The notes beneath the pieces are model-generated. The model did not search any database, had not been told where the DNA came from, and saw nothing but the letters and a program-made list of their open reading frames with translations. A stretch of 21,781 nt of DNA from assembly GCA_030631625.1 (NCBI GenBank), contig DAOVKT010000028.1:1-21781 (forward strand), given 5' to 3'. Positions 15,126 through 21,781 of the stretch are shown here, piece after piece. A program made the translations under genes and the position numbers. Position 1 is the stretch's first letter. Each line of letters begins with the position of its first letter. This stretch comes from JAGLTZ01 sp023135015. GTDB taxonomy: Bacteria > Blakebacterota > Blakebacteria > Blakebacterales > Blakebacteraceae.

Positions 15126-17517
15126 GAATCACTCCGTCTCGAACATCATTGATCCAGCGACCTTTACCCGAAGGCTGGGTGTAGTTGCGCTTGCGGGATT
15201 TATAGCACTTATCGCCGCGGGGGCCAATGCCTATGCTCAAATACCTCAAACCCAGCCAATACCTTCATTCACCGTGGTGGAAGTCAGGATCGAGGGGAAT
15301 CAGAAGACCGATCAGAACCTGATTATCGTCTCCTCAGGGCTGGCTTCGGGGCAACGCTACTCTATGACGGATTTCCAGGATGTGGTCACACGCGCAGTCA
15401 AACAGTTGTGGCTCCTTGGACTCTTCTCCGACATCCAGATCGAGGGAATAGTAGTCTCCGAAACCGAGGTTATCCTAATAATAAAAGTCGAGGAGCGGCC
15501 CTATCTGAATACGTTGACCTTCACGGGTAACAGGAAATTGAAACGGAAGGATCTCCTTAATGCCAGCGGGCTGCGTGAAGGGATCCCGCTGGGTCCCAGC
15601 CGCGTGGCGCAGGCTGTAGAGAGAATTCAGCTCAAATACAGGGAGGAGGGGTACCTGAGGTCCGAGATCGATACCGAGGTTATGCCTGTCGATTCCGATT
15701 CCACACGGGTCAACCTGATCGTGTCGGTCGATGAGGGGCCGAAATTGGGTATCAACCGCATTGTAATCCTGGGCAACGAGGTGCTCAGCGACCGGCAGAT
15801 CCGGCGCGTGATGGAAACGGGCACCGGTTTTTTATTCTTCAGCAGGGGTGATTACGACCGCAAGAAGGTCGAAGACGATAAGCAGCTTATCGCCGCCCGC
15901 TACCGTGAGGCGGGCTACTGGGATGCGAAGGTGGTATCCGACAGCCTGGGTTACGACCGCAGGGAAAGGAATATAACCCTCTTCCTTACGGTGGAGGAGG
16001 GCCAGCAGTACATCCTGCGCAGCCTGACATGGACAGGAATCGAGCTGCTGGACCAGTCGGAGGTGGATGCGGTCGTGACTGTCCGCCCGCCGGAGCCGTT
16101 CAACGAGGCCAAGTTGAGCGAGACGATAGCATTGGTGCAGGGCCTCTATTTCGAGCAGGGGTACGTATACTCCAACCTCCAAACCGACCCCAGTTTCGAC
16201 AGCACCTTCGTAGATATCGAGATGCATGTCTCAGAAGGGGAGCCGGCGCATGTCGCCCATATCTTCATAACCGGCAATACCAGGACCAAAGAGCACGTCA
16301 TCCGCAGGGAGCTGCTGCTGAAGCCGGGGAACCTATTCTCACGCGACCTGTTCGAGCGCTCACTAAGAGAGGTGATGGCCCTTAATTACTTCAACAACGT
16401 CGAACTCGATCCACCCCCGACACCTACATTGGATGGTAACATCGACGTTACGATAAAGGTCACGGAGAGGCCGACCGGCCAGGCCATGTTCGGGGCGGGG
16501 TATAGCGAGCGGGACGGGATCATAGGCAATATCGGGCTGATGCTGCCAAACCTGTTCGGGAATGGTCAGCAGCTCGACTTCACCTGGGACTTCGGGCGAA
16601 TCCGGCGCACGATACAGTTCGGGTTCACCGAACCGTGGCTGTTTAACACACCCACCCTGGTGGGATTCAACGTCTACAGGTCCCAGCTTTTCTGGAATAT
16701 CTTCTACAAGCAGAAGAGGGAGGGGTTCGGCTTACGCCTCGGTCGCAGACTGAGGTGGCCGGACGATTACTTCAGGACCAGCATCGGGTACCGGATCGAG
16801 GATACCACATTCTACGACTTTGCCAGCAACTACAATCCCAGCGCCGCCTTCGACCTGCGCCGCTACGACTGGCCGATCAGAAACTCCTCCCTCTCGTGGA
16901 CGATCATGCGGGATTCACGCGACCGGCCGGAGTTTCCATCAAGGGGCTCGGTGAACAGTACCCGTTTCGAGGTGGCCGGGGGCCCGCTGGGAGGCGACGA
17001 ACAGTATGTGAAGTGGGATCTGAACCAGTCGTTTTACTTTCCTGCCTGGTGGAACCTGGTGATGAGTCTGAAAGTGCGAGCCGGTCTGGTGGAGGGCTAC
17101 GGCGGCTGGGGGCGGGAGGGTTTCGTGCCCTTCAATGTCAAGTACCTGCCGGGAGGGACATCTTTCGACGGACAGATCAGGGGTTACGAGAACCGGAGGG
17201 TGGGGCCGATTGATTTCGACGGGCTGGAAGTGGGCGGCCAGTCACTGCTCATCTTCACGATCGAGTACACCTTTCCGCTTGCGCCGCAGCAGTCGATCTT
17301 CGGCCTGGTGTTCGCAGATGCAGGGAACTCGTGGCTCGACCTGGGCGATACCGACCCGTTCGACCTGAAGCGATCAGTGGGATTCGGCCTGCGCATGTTC
17401 ACACCGATGATCGGGCTCATCGGATTTGACTTCGCATATGGCTTCGACCACTATAAAGATGGACTTCGCAGGGGCCGCTGGGTTCCTCATTTCCAGTTCG
17501 GTACACAATTCTACTAG
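15124..17517 (+). CDS. bamA: Outer-membrane protein assembly factor BamA
   Basis: 797 residues, normal BamA length. A signal peptide ends ANAYAQ (about 39). Five POTRA repeats follow, at about 48-126, 127-205, 206-293, 294-373 and 374-450, each closing with a V(E/D/S/T)E(R/G)-type strand and most opening with an I.I.GN-type strand (for example VRIEGNQKT, IVILGNEVL, IFITGNTRT). The 16-strand barrel (about 451-797) contains IRGYE near residue 685, corresponding to the essential VRGF/Y loop-6 motif, and ends FQFGTQFY with terminal aromatics. It inserts beta-barrel proteins into the outer membrane. The ATG at 15124 is the only usable start: an in-frame TGA lies at 15118-15120. There is no recognisable ribosome site, and the upstream leader lies entirely inside the opposite-strand receptor gene. 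It heads the skp-lpx operon-like run. Confidence 0.97.
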   Translation: MNHSVSNIIDPATFTRRLGVVALAGFIALIAAGANAYAQIPQTQPIPSFTVVEVRIEGNQKTDQNLIIVSSGLASGQRYSMTDFQDVVTRAVKQLWLLGLFSDIQIEGIVVSETEVILIIKVEERPYLNTLTFTGNRKLKRKDLLNASGLREGIPLGPSRVAQAVERIQLKYREEGYLRSEIDTEVMPVDSDSTRVNLIVSVDEGPKLGINRIVILGNEVLSDRQIRRVMETGTGFLFFSRGDYDRKKVEDDKQLIAARYREAGYWDAKVVSDSLGYDRRERNITLFLTVEEGQQYILRSLTWTGIELLDQSEVDAVVTVRPPEPFNEAKLSETIALVQGLYFEQGYVYSNLQTDPSFDSTFVDIEMHVSEGEPAHVAHIFITGNTRTKEHVIRRELLLKPGNLFSRDLFERSLREVMALNYFNNVELDPPPTPTLDGNIDVTIKVTERPTGQAMFGAGYSERDGIIGNIGLMLPNLFGNGQQLDFTWDFGRIRRTIQFGFTEPWLFNTPTLVGFNVYRSQLFWNIFYKQKREGFGLRLGRRLRWPDDYFRTSIGYRIEDTTFYDFASNYNPSAAFDLRRYDWPIRNSSLSWTIMRDSRDRPEFPSRGSVNSTRFEVAGGPLGGDEQYVKWDLNQSFYFPAWWNLVMSLKVRAGLVEGYGGWGREGFVPFNVKYLPGGTSFDGQIRGYENRRVGPIDFDGLEVGGQSLLIFTIEYTFPLAPQQSIFGLVFADAGNSWLDLGDTDPFDLKRSVGFGLRMFTPMIGLIGFDFAYGFDHYKDGLRRGRWVPHFQFGTQFY

Positions 17518-17560
17518 CCGCCTGGGGCCACTGAAAGGGGCCGGGCGGCGGCGTTTTCAG
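17517..17560 (+). terminator. GC hairpin between bamA and skp, possible attenuator
   Basis: gccgcctgg (17517-17525) pairs with ccgggcggc (17541-17549) over 9 bp including one T-G pair, with a 15-base loop, followed by ggcgttttcag. The T-tract is only four long. It would let part of the bamA transcripts continue into skp-lpx; termination strength is uncertain. Confidence 0.35.
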
Positions 17561-17605
17561 AGAGTGCGGACTCACTCCTGATCGCGGCTAGAGGAGGCGT
17601 TGACA

Positions 17606-18160
17606 ATGCGCAAGTCTCTCACCGCCGGTGCATTCGGCGGTTTTCTATTCGCTCTGATTACCGGTGCGGTGATGATGCCGTACCAGGATCAGTTGAGCCT
17701 GGGCTTTATAGATTCTCAGGCGGTAATCGGGGCCTACCCAGGTACGGCCGAGGCACAGGCGACGTTCACCGTTGAGAATGATGCATGGCAGCGCCAGGCC
17801 AATGACATGCAGGATGAGATCAACCGGCTGAACCAGGAGCTTGAGCGTCAGAGCATGGCGATGACCCAAGAAAGGCGGGCACAGCTCACAGCCGAGCTCC
17901 AACAGAAGGCCATGGAATACCAGGGCTTCATAGACGAGATCTGGGGGCAGACCGGTAGGGCATACCAACGAAACCAGGAGCTGATGAGGCCGATCATCGA
18001 TAAGGTGAATGCTCTGCTGGAGAAGGTCGGCCAGGATGAGGACTACGACTTCATCTTCGATGCGGCTTCGGGCGGCATCGTATGGGCCGACCCCCGCTTC
18101 GATCTGACGCCCAAGATTATAGATATGATGAGCACCGGTCCGACTCCCGATAACCAGTAG
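17606..18160 (+). CDS. skp: OmpH/Skp family periplasmic chaperone
   Basis: 184 residues from the ATG at 17606, which follows GAGGAGG (17591-17597) by 8 bases; an in-frame TTG two codons earlier is less likely. An N-terminal hydrophobic segment (about 8-24) serves as signal peptide. LGFIDSQAVIGAYPG (32-46) then matches the OmpH/Skp opening strand. A long charged helix (about 48-145, e.g. QDEINRLNQELERQ) forms the tentacle coiled coil, and the closing strand is YDFIFDAASGGIVWADP (147-163). Skp trimers hold unfolded outer-membrane proteins in the periplasm and deliver them to BamA, which is encoded directly upstream. The bamA-skp-lpxD order is conserved in many Gram-negative bacteria and supports the call. 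The overall length is slightly above E. coli Skp because of the N-terminus and a short C-terminal tail. Confidence 0.9.
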   Translation: MRKSLTAGAFGGFLFALITGAVMMPYQDQLSLGFIDSQAVIGAYPGTAEAQATFTVENDAWQRQANDMQDEINRLNQELERQSMAMTQERRAQLTAELQQKAMEYQGFIDEIWGQTGRAYQRNQELMRPIIDKVNALLEKVGQDEDYDFIFDAASGGIVWADPRFDLTPKIIDMMSTGPTPDNQ

Positions 18161-18172
18161 GCCCGGACCGAT

Positions 18173-19198
18173 ATGCTAGCCAGCAAGCTGGTGGTGGAAC
18201 TGGGGGGCCGGCTTGACGGAGAGGATGTAGATCTCACCGGTGTTGCTCCGCTCGACACGGCGGGCGCAAACGATCTTTCATTTCTGAGTTCTCCACGCTA
18301 TCTAAAGCAGGTCAGTGAGACAGGGGCCGGTGTGGTGCTGGTGGAGGAGGGGTTCCAGGGGGAGTGCTCTACGTCTCTGATAAGGGTTGATCATCCCTAC
18401 GCCGGCCTCAGACTATCGCTCGAACTGCTATACCCCGAGCGTGATGAGCATCCACCGGGCATCCATCCATCGGCGGTCGTGGATCCCGATGCCACTCTCG
18501 GGGAAGGTGTGGCTGTAGGAGCGTTCGCCGTTATCGAGGCGGGGGTGGTCATCGGTGCACGGACATGGGTGGGTCCGGGCGTATACATGGGCCGCGATGT
18601 GCAGGTAGGTGAGGATTGCCGGTTTCACCCGGGCGCAGTCGTATACAGTAAGTGTATCTTGGGCAGCCGGGTGGAGCTGCTGGCCAACGCCGTCGTGGGT
18701 AGCGACGGGTTCGGCCACAGCCGCGAGGATGGTATCTACCGCAAGATGCGGCATGTGGGGATAGCGGTACTGGAGGACGACGTTCTGGTCGGCGCCTGTG
18801 CCACAATCGACAGGGCGACATTCGGCGAGACAAGAATCTGTTCCGGGACGAAGATCGACAATCTGGTCATGATAGCCCACAACTGCAGAATCGGGCCGAA
18901 TACGGCGATTGCCGGCCAGGCTGGAATGGCGGGTTCGACGACCGTCGGGGGCGGGGTGCAGATTGGTGGACAGGTCGGCCTAAGCGGCCATCTCACGGTT
19001 CACGACGGGGCGATCGTGGGAGGGCAGGCCGGTGTTACGAAGGATGTTCCCGAGGGCACATTCGTTTCGGGTTATCCGGCCCGTCCCCACCGGGAGGATA
19101 ACGCTATGCTTGCCAACCTGGCGCGCCTGCCGAAGTTGCGCCAGCGGGTGCGGGAGCTGGAGAAGAGGCTGGCCGAGCTGGAAAGTCGAAATGAGTAA
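18173..19198 (+). CDS. lpxD: UDP-3-O-(3-hydroxyacyl)glucosamine N-acyltransferase
   Basis: 341 residues, normal LpxD length. The enzyme adds the N-linked hydroxyacyl chain from ACP to the lipid A precursor in the cytoplasm (third committed step). Residues 1-95 are the uridine-binding N-terminal domain, including the LpxD segment NDLSFLSSPRYL. About 97-310 are hexapeptide repeats forming the left-handed beta-helix (IHPSAVVDPDATLGEGVAVGA and repeats of the form [IV]G..). VGSDGFGHSREDG and IAHNCRIG carry the family signatures; His236 in the latter matches the catalytic base (His239 in E. coli). The C-terminal helix KLRQRVRELEKRLAELE is a short coiled coil. The gene starts 12 bases after skp with only a weak ribosome site, consistent with coupling. 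A 12-base gap separates it from the next gene. Confidence 0.97.
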   Translation: MLASKLVVELGGRLDGEDVDLTGVAPLDTAGANDLSFLSSPRYLKQVSETGAGVVLVEEGFQGECSTSLIRVDHPYAGLRLSLELLYPERDEHPPGIHPSAVVDPDATLGEGVAVGAFAVIEAGVVIGARTWVGPGVYMGRDVQVGEDCRFHPGAVVYSKCILGSRVELLANAVVGSDGFGHSREDGIYRKMRHVGIAVLEDDVLVGACATIDRATFGETRICSGTKIDNLVMIAHNCRIGPNTAIAGQAGMAGSTTVGGGVQIGGQVGLSGHLTVHDGAIVGGQAGVTKDVPEGTFVSGYPARPHREDNAMLANLARLPKLRQRVRELEKRLAELESRNE

Positions 19199-19210
19199 CA
19201 AGGAGTATTT

Positions 19211-20635
19211 ATGACACCGCAAGCGTTGCAGGCCACGGTAGCCAAAACAGCTACCCTGACCGGTGTCGGGCTGCATACCGGCAGCCGCGCTTCCATCACT
19301 TTCCGTCCCGCGCCTCCGGATACGGGTGTTGTTTTCATCCGTGCAGATATGGAGGAACGGCCGGAGATCAAGGCCGATATCGATAATGTGATAAGCATCG
19401 ACCGGGGAACCACCATCGGTGCGGATGGTGCAAGAGTCAATACGGTCGAGCACCTGCTGGCTGCAGTCCATGGTCTCGGCATCGACAATGTCTACGTTGA
19501 GATGGATGGACCGGAACCGCCTGTAGGGGACGGTTCTGCGGTGTCGTTCGTAGAGGTGCTGCAGGAGGCAGGGAAGAAAGAGCAGGAAGCACCGCGCCGT
19601 TATCTGGAGGTTGATGAAACAATCACGTATTCGGAACCGGGACGCGGCGTGGATCTGGTCGTCCTTCCCTCCGACCGCTTCCGGATAACATTCATGGTCG
19701 ACTATCAGAACCCCGCTCTGGGCACACAGTACACGAGCATGTACGATCTGGAGGAGGAGTTCGTATCAGAGTTTGCGGCCGCGAGGACCTTCTGCTTCCT
19801 GGGTGAGGTGGAGGATATGGCCGAAAGGGACCTGATCAAGGGGGGGACGATCGAGAACGCGGTAGTCATCATCGATCACGATGTGACGGAGGAGGAGTTC
19901 AAAAAGCTCCGGGATAATTTCGATGTGCCCGACGATGCTCCGAGGCGCATGGGAGAGGTCATGGCAGGCGGGGACTTCCGCTGGCCGAACGAGCCGGTAA
20001 GGCACAAGACGCTCGACCTTATCGGCGATTTCGCCCTCCTTGGGATGCCGCTGAAGGCGCACGTGCTTGCCGCTCGATCGGGCCACGCGGCCAATGTCGC
20101 GGTTGTGCGCAAGCTGAGGAAATTCCAGGAGAGGAGAGAGATCGAGCTTAAATATCAAACCGGCAAGGCAGAGAAGGGGCTGCTCGACCCGGTGGCCATC
20201 CAGCGCATCATGCCCCACCGTTATCCCTTCCTGCTTGTGGACCGGATACTGGAGCTCGTGCCAAGGGAACGGGTGGTCGCGCTGAAGAACGTTACGATCA
20301 ACGAGGAGTTCTTCACCGGGCACTTTCCCGGAGCGCCCGTGATGCCGGGCGTTCTCGTAGTCGAGGCGATGGCCCAGACAGGAGGAATCCTGCTGCTCCA
20401 GACGATAGATGATCCCGCCAACAGCCTTGTTTATTTCATGGGGATAGACAAGGTGCGCTTCCGGCGACCGGTAATGCCGGGTGACCAGCTCAGGCTGGAG
20501 GCGGAGTTGCTCAAGCGGAAGGGGCGGACCTGCAAGCTGCTCACGCGTGCGTATGTGGACGGCCAGCTTGTAGCCGAGGGAGAGCTCCTGGCGTCGATCC
20601 AGGATAGACCCCCCGAACCGGGAGAGAGTACGTGA
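19211..20635 (+). CDS. lpxC-fabZ: Fused UDP-3-O-acyl-GlcNAc deacetylase / 3-hydroxyacyl-ACP dehydratase (LpxC-FabZ)
   Basis: 474 residues in one uninterrupted frame. LpxC part (about 1-305): GVGLHTG near the N-terminus, VEHLLAA with Glu80 as catalytic acid/base and His81 as zinc ligand, EFAAARTFCFLGEVE, RHKTLDLIGD with zinc ligands His265 and Asp269, and SGH with His292. FabZ part (about 320-474): IMPHRYPFLLVDRI, TGHFPGAPVMPGVLVVEAMAQTGG with catalytic His371 and Glu385, and MGIDKVRFRRPVMPGD. LpxC performs the committed zinc-dependent deacetylation of lipid A synthesis. FabZ dehydrates 3-hydroxyacyl-ACP, the same pool LpxA and LpxD draw on. Such fusions are characteristic of Bacteroidota, Chlorobi and relatives. 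AAGGAG lies five bases before the ATG. The TGA stop overlaps the lpxA start GTG. Confidence 0.97.
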   Translation: MTPQALQATVAKTATLTGVGLHTGSRASITFRPAPPDTGVVFIRADMEERPEIKADIDNVISIDRGTTIGADGARVNTVEHLLAAVHGLGIDNVYVEMDGPEPPVGDGSAVSFVEVLQEAGKKEQEAPRRYLEVDETITYSEPGRGVDLVVLPSDRFRITFMVDYQNPALGTQYTSMYDLEEEFVSEFAAARTFCFLGEVEDMAERDLIKGGTIENAVVIIDHDVTEEEFKKLRDNFDVPDDAPRRMGEVMAGGDFRWPNEPVRHKTLDLIGDFALLGMPLKAHVLAARSGHAANVAVVRKLRKFQERREIELKYQTGKAEKGLLDPVAIQRIMPHRYPFLLVDRILELVPRERVVALKNVTINEEFFTGHFPGAPVMPGVLVVEAMAQTGGILLLQTIDDPANSLVYFMGIDKVRFRRPVMPGDQLRLEAELLKRKGRTCKLLTRAYVDGQLVAEGELLASIQDRPPEPGEST

Positions 20636-21417
20636 GTGAAGCCGGGGTTGTGATCCATCCGACCGCCGTTGTGGATGACGGTGCCCTGCTGGGCGCCGGC
20701 GTGGAAATGGGTCCGTATGTGGTTGTGGAAGGGAATGTAGTGTTGGGAGATGGCGTCAGGCTGAGCCCGCACGTCCATGTGGCCGCCGGCACTCGTCTGG
20801 CCGAAGGGGTGAAGGTGTTCACGGGCGCCGCCGTAGGGAATATTCCCCAGGACCTCAAGTTCGCCGGTGAGGAGAGCACCCTCGAGGTCGGAGCACGTAC
20901 CGTAATCAGAGAGTTCTGCACCCTCCACCGGGGTACAGTTGATCGCGAGAGGACAGTGATCGGAGCCGATTGCCTGCTGATGGCCTATGTGCATATAGCC
21001 CACGACTGCGTGATAGGGGATCACTGTATACTGGCGAACAATATTCAGATGGGTGGACATGTGGTGCTCGGCGAGTGGGTCATCGTCGGGGGGAGTGTGT
21101 CCATACACCAGTTCTGTCATGTCGGAGATCACGCCATGGTGGGTGGAGGGTTCCGTGTTGTGCAGGATGTGCCGCCCTACATCCGGGTGGCCGGGGAGCC
21201 ACTTCGACCGATCGGGGTCAACTCGATCGGCCTGAAGCGCCGTGGATTCGAAGACGAAGCCATCTCCGTGCTCAAGAAGGCATATCGCTTCCTCTTCCGC
21301 TCAGGGCTGAACCGTTCCAACGCGATAGAGCGGATCGAGGCGGAACTGCCTCAGACTCCCGAGATCCACAATCTGCTCGAGTTCGTCGAGCATTCCGAGC
21401 GTGGGCTGATAGGGTGA
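20632..21417 (+). CDS. lpxA: UDP-N-acetylglucosamine (or GlcNAc3N) acyltransferase LpxA
   Basis: 261 residues, normal length. It catalyses the first acyl transfer of lipid A synthesis from hydroxyacyl-ACP in the cytoplasm. A left-handed beta-helix of hexapeptide repeats (IHPTAVVDDGALLGAGVEMG onward) is followed by a helical C-terminus (GVNSIGLKRRGF). Key positions match E. coli LpxA shifted by one: His121, catalytic His124 in IAHDCVIG, His143, His159, and Lys76 in PQDLKFAGE. Gly172 corresponds to the E. coli acyl-length ruler Gly173. The start is GTG, overlapping the upstream TGA (GTGA), with GGGAG seven bases upstream. The stop in turn overlaps the GTG of the following oxidoreductase. That neighbour raises the possibility that the acceptor is the 3-amino sugar UDP-GlcNAc3N rather than UDP-GlcNAc. 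Confidence 0.96.
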   Translation: MSEAGVVIHPTAVVDDGALLGAGVEMGPYVVVEGNVVLGDGVRLSPHVHVAAGTRLAEGVKVFTGAAVGNIPQDLKFAGEESTLEVGARTVIREFCTLHRGTVDRERTVIGADCLLMAYVHIAHDCVIGDHCILANNIQMGGHVVLGEWVIVGGSVSIHQFCHVGDHAMVGGGFRVVQDVPPYIRVAGEPLRPIGVNSIGLKRRGFEDEAISVLKKAYRFLFRSGLNRSNAIERIEAELPQTPEIHNLLEFVEHSERGLIG

Positions 21418-21781
21418 CTGCAGAAGATCATTGTCCTGAGACATTAACGGTCGGTGTTGTGGGGGTAGGGTACCTGGGGACCTTCCACCTTCAGAAATAT
21501 GCAGCTCATCCTGCAGTTTCCTCCATTGTCCTGTATGATCTGGAAACCGGCATGGCCCGGCAGAAGGCCGACGGCCTTCAGAGCGTTCATCCGCTTAATG
21601 TCGCTGACAGCCTTGAGGAGTGCCTTGAGATGTGCGACGCCGTTTCTGTGGCGGTGCCTACAGCGGTGCACGCCCCGGTTGTGGAACAGGCCCTTATGAC
21701 TGGCTGTCACGTGCTGGTCGAAAAGCCTATCACATCCGGATCGGAGAGTGCCTGGGCCCTGGTCGGAGCGGCAAAAGAGGC
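21414..21781 (+). CDS. Gfo/Idh/MocA-family oxidoreductase, N-terminal part (possible GnnA)
   Basis: The frame opens at a GTG overlapping the lpxA stop (GTGA) and stays open to the window edge: about 122 codons, 3' end missing. The start TAEDHCPETLTVGVVGVGYL leads into the Rossmann dinucleotide fold (GVGYLG, residues about 17-22). YDLETGMARQKA follows as the next strand end, then DAVSVAVPTAVHAPVVEQAL and HVLVEKPITS, the EKP signature of the family. These are NAD(P)-dependent sugar dehydrogenases. Position directly after lpxA recalls gnnA of Acidithiobacillus ferrooxidans. There GnnA oxidises the 3-hydroxyl of UDP-GlcNAc so that transaminase GnnB can make UDP-GlcNAc3N for lipid A. Family is certain; GnnA function is an inference from context and needs the downstream gene. 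An unrelated sugar oxidoreductase is the alternative. Confidence 0.85.
   Translation, partial: MTAEDHCPETLTVGVVGVGYLGTFHLQKYAAHPAVSSIVLYDLETGMARQKADGLQSVHPLNVADSLEECLEMCDAVSVAVPTAVHAPVVEQALMTGCHVLVEKPITSGSESAWALVGAAKE

Noticed and set aside
20431..21132. Open frame of 233 codons antisense to fabZ and lpxA
   Set aside because: It overlaps two enzymes whose active-site residues are all conserved, and its translation shows no family features.
1..21781. CRISPR arrays, insertion sequences, integrase genes or riboswitches
   Set aside because: No regularly spaced repeats, transposase or integrase motifs, or recognisable riboswitch cores were seen on either strand.

Overview
The window looks like a chromosomal contig of a Gram-negative (diderm) bacterium. 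The right half carries a lipid A / outer-membrane biogenesis cluster: bamA, skp, lpxD, an lpxC-fabZ fusion, lpxA and a Gfo/Idh/MocA-type oxidoreductase. The LpxC-FabZ fusion, a TonB-dependent receptor with an N-terminal carboxypeptidase-regulatory-like domain, a secreted GH172 (DUF2961) protein and DUF4350-like proteins together suggest the Bacteroidota/FCB superphylum or a neighbouring candidate phylum. This is inferred from gene content only; no rRNA or complete tRNA is present to fix taxonomy.

Layout. Bases 2-385 hold the 3' end of a DUF1846 gene. A detached tRNA 3' end (421-453) follows, where base composition drops visibly. Next come two tandem minus-strand DUF4350-like paralogues (541-1500, 1637-2998) and a divergent secreted peptidase C69 (3263-4954). 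A 438-base gap (4955-5392) holds a GC hairpin, an intrinsic terminator and the structured leader of a cold-shock gene (5393-5596), which ends in a textbook terminator. Three minus-strand genes follow: ornithine aminotransferase (8272-9477), a DUF481-like outer-membrane protein (7368-8219) and a GH172 protein (5685-7307). They are co-oriented and closely spaced, but not an obvious pathway. An ABC exporter pair (9682-11951) on the plus strand converges on a minus-strand TonB receptor plus lipoprotein pair (15125-11959). The two stop codons sit inside one perfect palindrome.

From 15124 to the right edge all genes are on the plus strand, mostly with overlapping or closely spaced start and stop codons. 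BamA assembles outer-membrane proteins and Skp chaperones them. LpxA, LpxC and LpxD are the three early acylation/deacetylation steps of lipid A synthesis, and FabZ feeds the hydroxyacyl-ACP supply. The last gene, cut by the window edge and lying directly after lpxA, is a dehydrogenase in the position of gnnA. If it is GnnA, the lipid A would carry the 2,3-diamino sugar GlcN3N with amide-linked acyl chains. bamA and the receptor gene start head-to-head with overlapping start codons, leaving no intergenic bases for promoters.

The most interesting points are the possible gnnA, the head-to-head overlapping starts, the tRNA remnant marking a composition change, the paired DUF4350-like proteins with an unusual His/Asp motif set, and the terminator and hairpin-rich leader in front of the cold-shock gene. 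No CRISPR array, insertion sequence or complete RNA gene was seen.
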